This document shows positions 54,451 to 63,079 of a stretch of 64,000 bases of DNA, piece after piece. Position 1 is the first letter of the stretch; every line of letters starts with the position of its first letter. The notes beneath the pieces were generated by a model. That model saw only the letters and a list, made by a program, of their open reading frames with translations, was not told the DNA's origin and did not search any database. The DNA comes from Alteromonas salexigens (GTDB taxonomy: Bacteria > Pseudomonadota > Gammaproteobacteria > Enterobacterales > Alteromonadaceae), in assembly GCF_025628895.1 (NCBI RefSeq), contig NZ_JAOTJC010000006.1, positions 252,733-316,732 of the forward strand, written 5' to 3'. Both the position numbers and the translations under genes were made by a program.

Positions 54451-55197
54451 TTACTCCTGTGGCGCTTTAATGGCAACTAACGAGGTGAAGTTGTAACATT
54501 TGAACCACATCACAACATCATCGAATCCCACGCCCCGTAACCGCGCCTCGTGCTCAGCAAAAGTGTCAGTCAGCATCACTTTTTCAAGCGCGGCGCGTTT
54601 CTGGCTGACTTCCAGTTCGCTGTAGCCATTATTACGCTTAAACTGATGATGTAAATCTACCAATAACTCATTGCCGGCGGTGGAGGGATGGCGGATTTTT
54701 TCCGACAACACCAGAATCCCGCCGGGTAGTAAGCCATCAAAGATACGTTGCAACAAGGCTTCGCGGTCGGCGGGCGGAATGAACTGTAGTGTAAAGTTCA
54801 TAATAACCATCGAGGCATTTTCAATATCGGTGTGCTGGGCGCTCTGGGAGCTTACCGAGACAGGGTTAGGTAAACTGAAACTGTCGATAATTCGTTGGCA
54901 GCGGGTGACCATAGCATCGGAATTATCAATACCAATAATCTCACAGGGAGTTTGCGCGGTCGCTCTTGCCACGGCGAGGCTGGCGGCCCCCAGTGAGCAG
55001 CCAAGATCATAGACGCGGGTATCGGGCTGAACCGTTCTGGCTGCCAGCTCGCCAATGGTGCTGATAATAGACTGATAACCAGGCACCGAGCGCTGGATCA
55101 TATCAGGAAATACTTCCGCGACGGTTTCATCAAAGCGGAAATCGTCAACAGTGTTGAGCGGTGAGGCAAAGAGGTTATCAGGTTTATCCACGGTCAT
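54451..55197 (-). CDS. cmoA: Carboxy-SAM synthase CmoA
   Basis: A 248-residue methyltransferase-fold enzyme making carboxy-S-adenosylmethionine from SAM and prephenate. The family start MTVDKPDNLFASPL is intact, with DFRFDETVAEVFPDMIQRSVPGY after it. The nucleotide loop is VYDLGCSLGAASLAVAR, and MNFTLQFIPPADREALL matches CmoA. The partner cmoB follows on the same transcript. Confidence 0.96.
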   Translation of the reverse strand: MTVDKPDNLFASPLNTVDDFRFDETVAEVFPDMIQRSVPGYQSIISTIGELAARTVQPDTRVYDLGCSLGAASLAVARATAQTPCEIIGIDNSDAMVTRCQRIIDSFSLPNPVSVSSQSAQHTDIENASMVIMNFTLQFIPPADREALLQRIFDGLLPGGILVLSEKIRHPSTAGNELLVDLHHQFKRNNGYSELEVSQKRAALEKVMLTDTFAEHEARLRGVGFDDVVMWFKCYNFTSLVAIKAPQE

Positions 55198-55277
55198 CCC
55201 TTAAAGCTGCTTAGGGCGGCAATTTTACCTGCTTTACGCAGAAAGCCAAATAATGCGATATTTTCGGTGAAAAATCC

Positions 55278-55330
55278 CCCTTATAGTAAGGATTTGACTT
55301 TCCCTTATTAGCCTAAAGTATTACCCTTAT
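55278..55330 (+). promoter_or_regulatory. Three CCCTTAT repeats upstream of the response regulator
   Basis: CCCTTAT occurs at 55278-55284, 55302-55308 and 55324-55330, spaced 24 and 22 bases, about two helical turns. A TTGACT at 55294-55299 could be a -35 box. The array lies 33 to 85 bases upstream of the regulator gene and may be its own binding site. Confidence 0.4.
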
Positions 55331-55362
55331 GACATGAGTGAAAAAGGAAGTAGTTAGTCATT

Positions 55363-55995
55363 ATGACACGAATATTGGTTGCAGATGATCACCCGCTATT
55401 CAGGGAAGCGTTATCGGGCGCATTATTGCCATTTTTTGACGATGCGCAGATTGACGAAGCCGGTAGTCTGGACGAGGCATTACAGGCACTGGCGGTGAAC
55501 AGCGCCGATTTGATCCTACTGGACTTGAACATGCCAGGCGGTGAATATTTTAACGGCCTGATTACTATTAAAGAAACTTATCCTGATATTCCTGTGGCCG
55601 TTATCTCTGCGGCGGAGAGTATTGAGGTAGTTGCGCAGGTTATGAGCCTGGGGGCGCAGGGTTTTATTCCAAAATCAACGCCTACCAAAGACATTGCGCA
55701 GGCCATTATGACGATTCGCGCCGGAAAAACCTGGTTACCAGACGGTACGCAGGAAGAACTGGATGAGGTGGATGAAGAGCTGAAGTTCCTGCTGCAGCGC
55801 TTTCGTGAACTCACACCTAAACAAATTCAGGTTCTTACCTATTTACGTGCCGGTTTGATGAATAAGCAAATCGCCCACGAGATGAACGTAACAGAAGCGA
55901 CCATTAAAGCGCACATAAGTGCTATTTTACGTAAACTGGAAATTAACACCCGCACCCAGGCGGTGCTGTTGATGGACAGGTTACAGGTTAGTTAG
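55363..55995 (+). CDS. LuxR/NarL-type two-component response regulator
   Basis: A 210-residue response regulator. The receiver domain has the acidic pair in ADDHPLFREAL, the phosphorylated Asp in LILLDLNMPGG (near residue 53) and the Lys in FIPKSTPT. The LuxR-type helix-turn-helix is LTPKQIQVLTYLRAGLMNKQI followed by VTEATIKAHISAILRKL (the first in two parts). It resembles the CrbR/AgmR/ErdR group that controls acetate and alcohol metabolism, but I cannot prove it. No sensor kinase is nearby. An adenosine deaminase gene starts one base after its stop. Confidence 0.9.
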   Translation: MTRILVADDHPLFREALSGALLPFFDDAQIDEAGSLDEALQALAVNSADLILLDLNMPGGEYFNGLITIKETYPDIPVAVISAAESIEVVAQVMSLGAQGFIPKSTPTKDIAQAIMTIRAGKTWLPDGTQEELDEVDEELKFLLQRFRELTPKQIQVLTYLRAGLMNKQIAHEMNVTEATIKAHISAILRKLEINTRTQAVLLMDRLQVS

Positions 55996-55996
55996 C

Positions 55997-57007
55997 ATGC
56001 TTAATCCAGCGTTGCCGGCAGGAGAGCTTCACCGGCATCTGGATGGCAATATCCGGCCCGCCACTATCTGGGCGCTGGCCCGTAAACATGGCATCGCGCT
56101 GGACGCCACCAGTGAGCAAGACCTCTTTAATAAAGTACTGATCAAAGATCGCACCTCAGACTTAATGGCTTTTATCGCAAAGCTGGAATATGGGGTGTCA
56201 GTATTAGCTGACCCGGAAGCCTGTTATCAGATTGCTTTGGAAAATGTGGCTGATGCCGCGTCCGAACAACTTGATTTCATCGAGTTGCGTTTCTCTCCTT
56301 ATTTTATGTCACGTGCCTTCAATTTGCCGTTGGACGCGGTAGTGGAGGCGGTATGTGCTGGCGTAGAAGCCGGGCGTAAGCAATATGGAGTAGAAGTCGC
56401 TCTGCTGGGTATTTTAAGCCGCACCTTCGGTGTGCCCGCGTGTGAAACGGAACTTAATAGTTTGCTGACTCAGGCGGATGCGTTGCTGGGCCTTGATCTG
56501 GCAGGAGACGAAGCCCGTTATCCGGCACCGTTGTTCAAACAATTATTTACCCGCGCCCGTGATGCAGGCTGGCAGGTTACCGTGCATGCTGGCGAAGCTG
56601 CAGGCCCTGAGAGTGTCTGGCAGGCTATCCACGAGCTGGGGGCTTCACGTATCGGTCACGGCGTAGCCGCTGTTGATGATCCTGCACTTATGACGTATCT
56701 GGCCGAACATCAGATAGGCATTGAGTCCTGTCCGACTTCCAATTTTCAGACCGGCAGTATGACTGATACGGTAAACCATCCGCTGAAAACATTTCTGGAT
56801 TATGGTATCGCAGTAACACTGAACACGGATGACCCGGGGATCTCCGACATTACGCTGGCCGATGAATACCGGGTAGCGTCTGAGGTGATAGGCTTGAGTC
56901 AGGCGCAACTGGATACCGTTCAGCGCAATACGTTGAAACAGTCTTTTCTTCCCGAAAGCACCAAAAAGAGACTTCTTAACCAGTATGGAAATCCTAGTGA
57001 CCAGTAA
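55997..57007 (+). CDS. add: Adenosine deaminase
   Basis: A 336-residue zinc enzyme deaminating adenosine to inosine in purine salvage. Zinc ligands are in ELHRHLDGNIRP near the start, VTVHAGEAAGPESV (His and catalytic Glu), IGHGVAA and LNTDDPGIS (Asp). The length matches E. coli Add (333). It starts one base after the response regulator stop, so the two share a transcript, an unusual pairing with no obvious functional reason. Confidence 0.94.
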   Translation: MLNPALPAGELHRHLDGNIRPATIWALARKHGIALDATSEQDLFNKVLIKDRTSDLMAFIAKLEYGVSVLADPEACYQIALENVADAASEQLDFIELRFSPYFMSRAFNLPLDAVVEAVCAGVEAGRKQYGVEVALLGILSRTFGVPACETELNSLLTQADALLGLDLAGDEARYPAPLFKQLFTRARDAGWQVTVHAGEAAGPESVWQAIHELGASRIGHGVAAVDDPALMTYLAEHQIGIESCPTSNFQTGSMTDTVNHPLKTFLDYGIAVTLNTDDPGISDITLADEYRVASEVIGLSQAQLDTVQRNTLKQSFLPESTKKRLLNQYGNPSDQ

Positions 57008-57032
57008 TCTGCGCTACTTAGTCAGATAGACG

Positions 57033-57596
57033 TTAGCCGCCTGGCATGTCCTCAAATAACATGTCGGTGCCCTTGTTGGGAATGGTGTCAAAATAGCGGT
57101 GCTGATTTTCTGTCTTACCTTTCGTTAAATACACCACCCAGTACTCAACATGCGGCGCAGTGCGATCGCTGACAAAGGCGACGCCCATTTCATCCTGTTC
57201 CCGGTAAAAGGGCAGCCGGCCCAGCAAATGGTCGGCGTGATCTTTAGACTTTTTAAATGACCGCCACACTTTTTCTACCGTCGCGTAACCGCCGGCAATG
57301 GCTTCTACCTGGTTGCTGAAGGCTGCCCCATAATAATCAGGTAGTTCAAATCCGGCGTTACGTAAGCGCGAATTCGGGCTGCCGTCTAAGTTATGAAATA
57401 CCATTCCTCGCTCTGCCATCAGCCGGGCCTTTTCTTCTGCAAGCACCTGTAGCAATCCGTTACAGCGGATTTCTTTACGCTGCTGGAGCTCATCGGTCAT
57501 TATGGCAAGTGCCAGCTGTTGCGCCTGTTCAGTTGAACCACACATTGAGATATCGACGGGCTGTGCAGCTATCCCGGACCGTGGGATAAGCAGCAA
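57033..57596 (-). CDS. CAP/SCP-domain protein with damaged N-terminus
   Basis: The main frame encodes a CAP (cysteine-rich secretory/SCP) domain: NGLLQVLAEEKARLMAERG (the first helix), HNLDGSPNSRLRNAGF, EAIAGGYATVEKVWRSF, HADHLLG and MGVAFVSDR, then EYWVVYLTK. The conserved His of the CAP pocket is present. In-frame reading upstream gives a signal peptide (MKNCL, stop, SLCCTGLFLLLIPRSGIAA) interrupted by TAG at 57623-57621. The only starts after that are non-ATG, such as TTG at 57596, which leave a much shortened signal. Either it is a pseudogene, a readthrough case, or a weakly expressed variant. Confidence 0.7.
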   Translation of the reverse strand: MLLIPRSGIAAQPVDISMCGSTEQAQQLALAIMTDELQQRKEIRCNGLLQVLAEEKARLMAERGMVFHNLDGSPNSRLRNAGFELPDYYGAAFSNQVEAIAGGYATVEKVWRSFKKSKDHADHLLGRLPFYREQDEMGVAFVSDRTAPHVEYWVVYLTKGKTENQHRYFDTIPNKGTDMLFEDMPGG

Positions 57597-57638
57597 AAAT
57601 AAACCAGTACAGCAGAGAGACTAAAGGCAGTTTTTCAT
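57597..57638 (-). pseudogene. Amber-interrupted signal peptide of the CAP gene
   Basis: From ATG at 57638 the frame reads MKNCL, then TAG (57623-57621), then nine hydrophobic-rich codons directly in phase with the CAP frame. The residues after the stop complete a typical signal peptide ending IAA before QPVDIS. One base change (for example TAG from CAG or TTG) would explain it. Confidence 0.6.
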
Positions 57639-57913
57639 TCAGGGGTAAATCCATTTAATCAGATGCATACGAAACGTCACCATTTTCGCTAAAGGCGACA
57701 ACGGTAGCTACTTTACACGATCGGAAGCTTTTCCTGAAGAGAGTGAAAACCACCGGATAAACAGCGGGACAGGCAGAGTAAAGGCTGCAAACGTATTCAG
57801 TGCGCATGGACTTACCATTAACAGAAATCGCACCTATTATGTTGGTTATATTTCAGTCGCCTAATGCTGCGTAAACTAAGCCGCAGCAATATGCGAAACC
57901 AAGAGAGCATAAT
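57639..57913. other. Intergenic region between the CAP gene and the esterase
   Basis: No gene seen. One feature stands out near the esterase start: TGCTGCG (57865-57871) and CGCAGCA (57882-57888), perfect 7-base arms ten bases apart, about 26 bases upstream of the ATG. It could be an operator or a structure in the messenger leader. Confidence 0.4.
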
Positions 57914-58834
57914 ATGAATACAAAGTTACTTACCGGATTATTGTTACTTGCGTTCACCAAAAGCAGTATTGCTGCCGAGTACCTGACATTCTTCTTAGGC
58001 GGCCAGTCCAACATGGATGGTTACGGGTATGTGTCTGATTTGCCAAAAACGTTAGCGAGCGAACAAAACGTCATGATATTTCATGGAAATGGCGTGTTTG
58101 ATAATCAACCTCACGGCGGGCTGGGTAAATGGTCAAAACTACAGCCTGGGCACGGTACTGGGTTTAATTCTGACGGTAACACCAACAATTACTCAGACCG
58201 GTTCGGCGCCGAGCTGAGTTTCGCAGCGACACTTGCCGAACAGTTTCCACAACAAAAAATTGCGTTAATTAAATATGCCGTTGGAGGCACAGGATTGCAC
58301 CTGGACACCGGTTACAGCAACTGGTCGCCTGACTTTCGCAAAGGCGAGGGACAGAACCAGTATGACTTCGCTCTCAATACGATTAACAACGCCTATTCAA
58401 TCTCAGATATAGACGGGGACGGCGAAGCCGACAGGTTAATTCCAGCCGGGATTATCTGGATGCAGGGTGAAGCCGATGCACATTCAAGTGAGGTCTCAGC
58501 GAACGCGTATTTTACTAATTTAACCCGTTTGATGGGGTTAGTCAGGGCGGCCTTCAGAGACGACGATATGCCGGTTGTTATTGGCAGGATCACCGACTCA
58601 GAATTGGGTGAAGATGACATTATGCCTTACATCAAGCGGGTTCATCTGGCGCAACAACAGTTCGTCGAACAGGATATTTGTGCCAGTTATATGAGCGAAA
58701 CAGAACGCTACCCATATGGTCAGGATGATGCCTGGCATTATCTGAGCGAAGGCTATGTTGAAATGGGCAGAGACTTTGCGAAGTCTTATTTATCGTTAGC
58801 AAGTAAATGTAACGGGGCGAATAACAAAGACTGA
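57914..58834 (+). CDS. Secreted SASA-type carbohydrate esterase
   Basis: A 306-residue exported SGNH-like esterase. The signal peptide is MNTKLLTGLLLLAFTKSSIAA. Block I with the catalytic Ser is FLGGQSNMDGYGY, the middle block is WMQGEADAHS, and the Asp-His pair is in DDAWHYLSEGY. This is the pattern of sialate O-acetylesterase-like/CE6 acetylxylan-type deacetylases (SASA domain), so it probably deacetylates sugars in polysaccharides. It is monocistronic. Divergent from the damaged CAP gene. Confidence 0.85.
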   Translation: MNTKLLTGLLLLAFTKSSIAAEYLTFFLGGQSNMDGYGYVSDLPKTLASEQNVMIFHGNGVFDNQPHGGLGKWSKLQPGHGTGFNSDGNTNNYSDRFGAELSFAATLAEQFPQQKIALIKYAVGGTGLHLDTGYSNWSPDFRKGEGQNQYDFALNTINNAYSISDIDGDGEADRLIPAGIIWMQGEADAHSSEVSANAYFTNLTRLMGLVRAAFRDDDMPVVIGRITDSELGEDDIMPYIKRVHLAQQQFVEQDICASYMSETERYPYGQDDAWHYLSEGYVEMGRDFAKSYLSLASKCNGANNKD

Positions 58835-58902
58835 CCCTATCGCAGGACAGGTTCAGTACATGGATGCGGTTTGTCTAAGCCCTCAATTCAACGTTACAAA
58901 AA

Positions 58903-58924
58903 AAAGCTGCCCGTGGGCAGCTTT
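58903..58924. terminator. Bidirectional terminator between esterase and fadE
   Basis: AAAGCTGCCC (58903-58912) and GGGCAGCTTT (58915-58924) form a stem that closes with a CGTG loop, preceded by a run of A, between two convergent genes. Confidence 0.8.
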
Positions 58925-58950
58925 CTGGTGTTGATATCAAAGAGAGACCC

Positions 58951-61413
58951 TCAGGCCGCTTCGTCTGAAGATTTAGCGGTGTTTTTCTTTGCTGACGTAT
59001 TGGCAATCAGTTCCGCGTGGTCGAAGTCATCTACGTTAATCGTACGCAGGCGTCCGGCCTCTGTTTCCCGTAGCAGTGCTGCTTCCTCTTCATTGATCAC
59101 GCCATCTCGCAGCGCTTCATCGGCAAGTGCATCCAGACGGGTGAAAGGAAGTTTACTGCCTTTCTGTCTGCATATCCGGTTAAACACAGGTTCACTGGCA
59201 ATGACATTTTCCAGTGTTTGTTCTAAATCACCGAATAAGCTGCCTTCCTCGCGAGTGAGATACTGACCTTCACCTAAACGGCTTCTGGCCGTAGAGGGAG
59301 TTTGTAATATCCCAGCAACCTTGTGCTCGATTCTGTCCGACGGCTTATCCACACGACGACCAAATGGCATGGCTACCGCCCGCATGAATACCCCCACAGA
59401 GCGGTTCGGGAAATTACTCAGGAAGTCATCAATGGCAGTTTCAATGTCATGCAGGGTATTGAGCATGGCCCAGTGTAATAACGGCAAATCTTCTTTTAGC
59501 CGCCCGTCCTCGTCATACCGCTTAAGCGTGGCACTGCCCAAGTAAATGCCACTCAGTATATCGCCTAAGCGCGCAGATAAACGCTCACGGCGCTTAAGAT
59601 CACCACCAAGAACACCCATCGCCACGTCGGTCATGAAGGCCAGGTTTGCACTGTAGCCTTGCAGCAGTTTGTAATACCGGGCGGTTTCGTCGCTGAAGGG
59701 CGCAGAATGCAGGGCGCCATTCGTCCAGCTGAACCATAGACTGCGCACGGTATTGGCAATGGCAAAACCAATGTGACCGAAGACGGCTTTGTCGAATGCT
59801 TTCAGCCTTTCATGACGATCTTCAATAGATGCGGCTTTGATTTCTTCCAGTACATAGGGGTGGCAACGCATGGCACCCTGACCAAAAATCATCATATTGC
59901 GGGTCAGAATATTGGCCCCCTCAACCGTAATGGAAATGGGCGCGCCCTGATAGCCACGGCCCAGGTAATTATTCGGCCCCAACATGATGCCTTTACCGCC
60001 ATGCACGTCCATGGCGTCATTCACTACCTGGCGCATTTTTTCGGTCAGGTGATATTTACAAATTGCGGAAATTACCGACGGTTTCTCACCTAGGTCAACG
60101 GCCACAGTGGATAAACGGGTCACGCTGTCCATCTGGTAGGCATTACCGCCAATGCGAGCCAGCATCTCTTCAACTCCTTCCATATGTCCCACTGGCATAC
60201 GGAACTGACGACGGATGCGGGCATAGGCCCCGGTTGCCATTGCACAGGTTTTGGCACCGCCGGCGGCAGTAGAGGGCAGGGTGATACAACGTCCGACTGA
60301 CAGACATTCCATAAGCATGCGCCACCCTTTACCGGCCATATCTTTGCCACCAATAATGTAATCCAGTGGCACAAAAATGTCCTGGCCGCGAATAGGGCCA
60401 TTTTGGAACGGCGTATTGAGTGGCAAGTGACGACGACCAATGTCCAGACCCTTGGTATCGCGGGGGATGAGCGCGCAGGTAATACCCAGATCAGACTCAT
60501 CACCCAACAAACCGTCCGGATCCTGAAGTTTAAATGCCAGCCCGATGACAGTCGCCACTGGCGCAAGCGTGATGTAACGCTTGTCGAAGGTAAGGCGCAT
60601 ACCTAGAATTTCTTCGCCTTCCCATTCACCCTTACATACCACGCCAACGTCCGGAATTGCGCCGGCATCCGAACCTGCCTCCGGTCCGGTCAGCGCAAAA
60701 CACGGCACTTCTTCACCACTCGCAAGACGAGGCAGATAGTGTTCCTGTTGCTCTGGTGTCCCATAGTGCTGTAGCAATTCACCAGGCCCCAGCGAGTTAG
60801 GTACCCCGACGGTGCTGGACAACACGGCACTGGTTCCAGCCAGCTTTTGCAGTACTCTGGATTGCGCGTACGCTGAGAACTCCAGTCCACCGTATTTCTT
60901 TTTGATGATCATGGCAAAGAAGCGATGTTCTTTAAGGTATGCCCAAATCTCTGGCGACAAATCGGCATCCTGATGGTTAATTTGCCATTCATCTACCATA
61001 TGACATACCCGATCCACCGGACCATCGAGAAACGCCTGCTCTTCCGCAGTCAGCCGGCCACGGGACACACTGTGTAATTTGCGCCAGTCTGGTTTGCCAC
61101 TGAAAATATCACCGTCCCACCACACGGTGCCGGCATCAATAGCCTCCTGTTCAGTAGTTGACATTTCCGGCATCACCTTGCGGTAAAAAGCCAGTAATTT
61201 ACTGCTGAGGTAGGTTTGACGAATATTGGTTACTGACAGAGGAACGGCCACTACAAGAAAGGCCAGCCAGCCGAAGAAACCGATATCCCCGAACAAGGTG
61301 CCTAGCACCATCACTGCACCCGTGGCGGCGACGGTATTTAGCAAGCTGGTCCGTTTGTAACTGGCGACAGCCAGGGTAATCAGTACCAGTAAAAACCAGA
61401 TAAACTCTGCCAT
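58951..61413 (-). CDS. fadE: Membrane-associated acyl-CoA dehydrogenase FadE
   Basis: An 820-residue acyl-CoA dehydrogenase, the first enzyme of beta-oxidation in the E. coli FadE type (814 residues). Two N-terminal membrane segments ([27 protein letters not shown]) precede the catalytic domain. FAD and substrate segments are [14 protein letters not shown] and [20 protein letters not shown] (in two parts), with [21 protein letters not shown] near residue 490. A long C-terminal domain follows. The ETF proteins encoded 50 kb away would take its electrons. A FadR-like operator lies upstream. Confidence 0.95.
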   Translation of the reverse strand: MAEFIWFLLVLITLAVASYKRTSLLNTVAATGAVMVLGTLFGDIGFFGWLAFLVVAVPLSVTNIRQTYLSSKLLAFYRKVMPEMSTTEQEAIDAGTVWWDGDIFSGKPDWRKLHSVSRGRLTAEEQAFLDGPVDRVCHMVDEWQINHQDADLSPEIWAYLKEHRFFAMIIKKKYGGLEFSAYAQSRVLQKLAGTSAVLSSTVGVPNSLGPGELLQHYGTPEQQEHYLPRLASGEEVPCFALTGPEAGSDAGAIPDVGVVCKGEWEGEEILGMRLTFDKRYITLAPVATVIGLAFKLQDPDGLLGDESDLGITCALIPRDTKGLDIGRRHLPLNTPFQNGPIRGQDIFVPLDYIIGGKDMAGKGWRMLMECLSVGRCITLPSTAAGGAKTCAMATGAYARIRRQFRMPVGHMEGVEEMLARIGGNAYQMDSVTRLSTVAVDLGEKPSVISAICKYHLTEKMRQVVNDAMDVHGGKGIMLGPNNYLGRGYQGAPISITVEGANILTRNMMIFGQGAMRCHPYVLEEIKAASIEDRHERLKAFDKAVFGHIGFAIANTVRSLWFSWTNGALHSAPFSDETARYYKLLQGYSANLAFMTDVAMGVLGGDLKRRERLSARLGDILSGIYLGSATLKRYDEDGRLKEDLPLLHWAMLNTLHDIETAIDDFLSNFPNRSVGVFMRAVAMPFGRRVDKPSDRIEHKVAGILQTPSTARSRLGEGQYLTREEGSLFGDLEQTLENVIASEPVFNRICRQKGSKLPFTRLDALADEALRDGVINEEEAALLRETEAGRLRTINVDDFDHAELIANTSAKKNTAKSSDEAA

Positions 61414-61707
61414 GTGTCACTCCTGAAATCGGCAAGGTTAGCGGTCAGTATCAACGTCAGGGCGCCGCCTACATGAGGAAAACGCACCGATTTTGAGGTC
61501 TGACCAGATTACTCTTAACGTATACCCGACGACGCAAAAATGCAAGATCGCAGCAGGGATCCAGTGTGAAATTAGTGTTAATTTTTGTATGCAAGTCAGC
61601 AGGGTGTCGTACGCTTAACTAAGGAGAGCGCGTCGATAGGGAGGGGCGGTTGTGAATGAGATGCTGAACAGCAATCCGCCCCGAACAACACGAGGCGGCA
61701 GATTAGC
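61414..61707. other. Intergenic region upstream of fadE
   Basis: These 294 bases hold the fadE promoter with its FadR-like operator and the downstream end of the DUF3108 gene. AAGGAGAGCG near 61621 looks like a ribosome site, but no convincing open frame follows. No terminator with a T tract is obvious. Confidence 0.4.
61493..61509. promoter_or_regulatory. FadR-like operator upstream of fadE
   Basis: TTGAGGTCTGACCAGAT centres on GGTC-T-GACC, the invariant core of the E. coli FadR consensus (AACTGGTCNGACCAGTT), and agrees at 11 of 16 defined positions. It is 80 bases upstream of the fadE start. Repression by FadR and release by long-chain acyl-CoA is the natural reading. Confidence 0.65.
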
Positions 61708-62466
61708 TTATTCGTTGTTTAAGGTGACGTAAGAGCGCAGGCGTATATCGCCCTGTTCGTCACCTTCTTTGAACTGCTGTAGCCTTACCAGGTTGTAGTC
61801 CAGTTCGGGAGCGAACCAGGCGAAGGTTTCCCGCCGGTTGGAGTCACGGATGAGTTTTACCTTAATGGTGTCCAGGCGCCCGTAAGGAAGTTTTAATTCT
61901 TCCTTACCCATGACTTCAATGCCGTAGGTACGCTTCTGTCCACGGTAATTTACAAAGTGATATTCAGTTTCGGTATCGCCAACCGCCAGCTTTCTCGGTA
62001 AATCTATCCGGTATATCTGATTATCGATTTCGCCATTCCAGGGAAGGGTTTCTTTACCGTCATCAGATTCGACCAGCAGCGTATCAGGATCGTCTTTACC
62101 AAAGGTGACGTTGAGCTTGTCATCCGGGCCGGTGCCGCTGCGGGAGTAATAATACTGGCTGGGTACCAGGTCGCCGTTTTCGACACTGAATATAGAGTGT
62201 TCGTACCGTTTGTCGGAGAGAAAAAACTTAGAGACCTTCGACGAGTACGTCAATGAATACTGGGCGGGAGATAAGCGCTCAAGTTTCATTTCAACGTTGC
62301 CGACATCGTCATCCCACTTATACGCAGTATATTGTGCATGAAAAGGGGTGAGGGCCATGGCCGGCGTGTCTTGCGCCATCGAGTTGGTAACACTGCTGGC
62401 ACAAAATAACAGCCCTAACAGGCCAGATTTAATCACTCGCGAAACCGGATACCGGAAGTTCTTCAT
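61708..62466 (-). CDS. Exported DUF3108 family protein
   Basis: A 252-residue exported protein with a long signal peptide (hydrophobic GLLGLLFCASSV, cleavage near SMAQ). The mature part is beta-rich, with FHAQYTAYKWDDDVGNVEM near its start and RDSNRRETFAWFAPELDYNLVRL near its end, as in DUF3108 proteins. The function is unknown; related proteins sit next to purN in many gammaproteobacteria. The start lies inside the end of purN (38-base overlap), so it is translationally linked to the purine genes. Confidence 0.82.
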   Translation of the reverse strand: MKNFRYPVSRVIKSGLLGLLFCASSVTNSMAQDTPAMALTPFHAQYTAYKWDDDVGNVEMKLERLSPAQYSLTYSSKVSKFFLSDKRYEHSIFSVENGDLVPSQYYYSRSGTGPDDKLNVTFGKDDPDTLLVESDDGKETLPWNGEIDNQIYRIDLPRKLAVGDTETEYHFVNYRGQKRTYGIEVMGKEELKLPYGRLDTIKVKLIRDSNRRETFAWFAPELDYNLVRLQQFKEGDEQGDIRLRSYVTLNNE

Positions 62467-63076
62467 CGTCTAAAACTGCCTTATTTTCCTTCATTGCTAA
62501 TCTACCTGAACATATCCAGTTAAGGACATACGGATAGAGTTGCCGTTCTTGTTCCTGAACACGCGATGCCAGTTCTTCTGCAGTATCACCTTCGAAGACC
62601 GGCACTTTACTTTGAATAATGACCGGGCCGCCGTCAAGTTCGGGCGTCACGAAATGAACGCTGACGCCGTGTTCTTTATCGCCGTTGTCGATAGCGCGCT
62701 GATGCGTGTTCAAACCTTTGTACTTCGGCAACAAAGACGGATGAATGTTCACTAATTTACCGCGCAGACTATTCACAAAGTCAGCGGTGAGAATACGCAT
62801 AAAGCCAGCCAGCACCACACATTGAGGGTCATACTGGCTTATCAGCCTGGCCAGTGCTTCATCGTAACTTTCACGATCCGCATAATCGTGATGGTCCAGA
62901 CAATGGGCCTCAATTCCTGCTTCTTTAGCTCGCTCCAGGCCATACGCATCCGGACGATTGGAAATGACACAGCCGATCCGGGCATGCAACGTGCCATCGT
63001 TAATACGATCAATGATGGCTTGCAGATTAGAGCCGTTACCGGAGATCAGAACACATAAAGTGGGTGTGGCAGACAT
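62429..63076 (-). CDS. purN: Phosphoribosylglycinamide formyltransferase PurN
   Basis: A 215-residue (ATG at 63076) or 216-residue (GTG at 63079) folate enzyme of purine synthesis, formylating GAR with 10-formyl-THF. The start is VLISGNGSNLQAIID. The catalytic region AGFMRILTADFV precedes NIHPSLLPKYKGLNTHQRA, with its Asn-His-Asp set completed by SVHFVTPELDGGPVI. It lies directly after purM, as usual in gammaproteobacteria. Confidence 0.96.
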   Translation of the reverse strand: MSATPTLCVLISGNGSNLQAIIDRINDGTLHARIGCVISNRPDAYGLERAKEAGIEAHCLDHHDYADRESYDEALARLISQYDPQCVVLAGFMRILTADFVNSLRGKLVNIHPSLLPKYKGLNTHQRAIDNGDKEHGVSVHFVTPELDGGPVIIQSKVPVFEGDTAEELASRVQEQERQLYPYVLNWICSGRLAMKENKAVLDDEELPVSGFASD

Positions 63077-63079
63077 CAC

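Noticed and set aside
53464-54480. Plus-strand frames opposite cmoB
   Set aside because: cmoB is unambiguous in the other strand; these are shadows.
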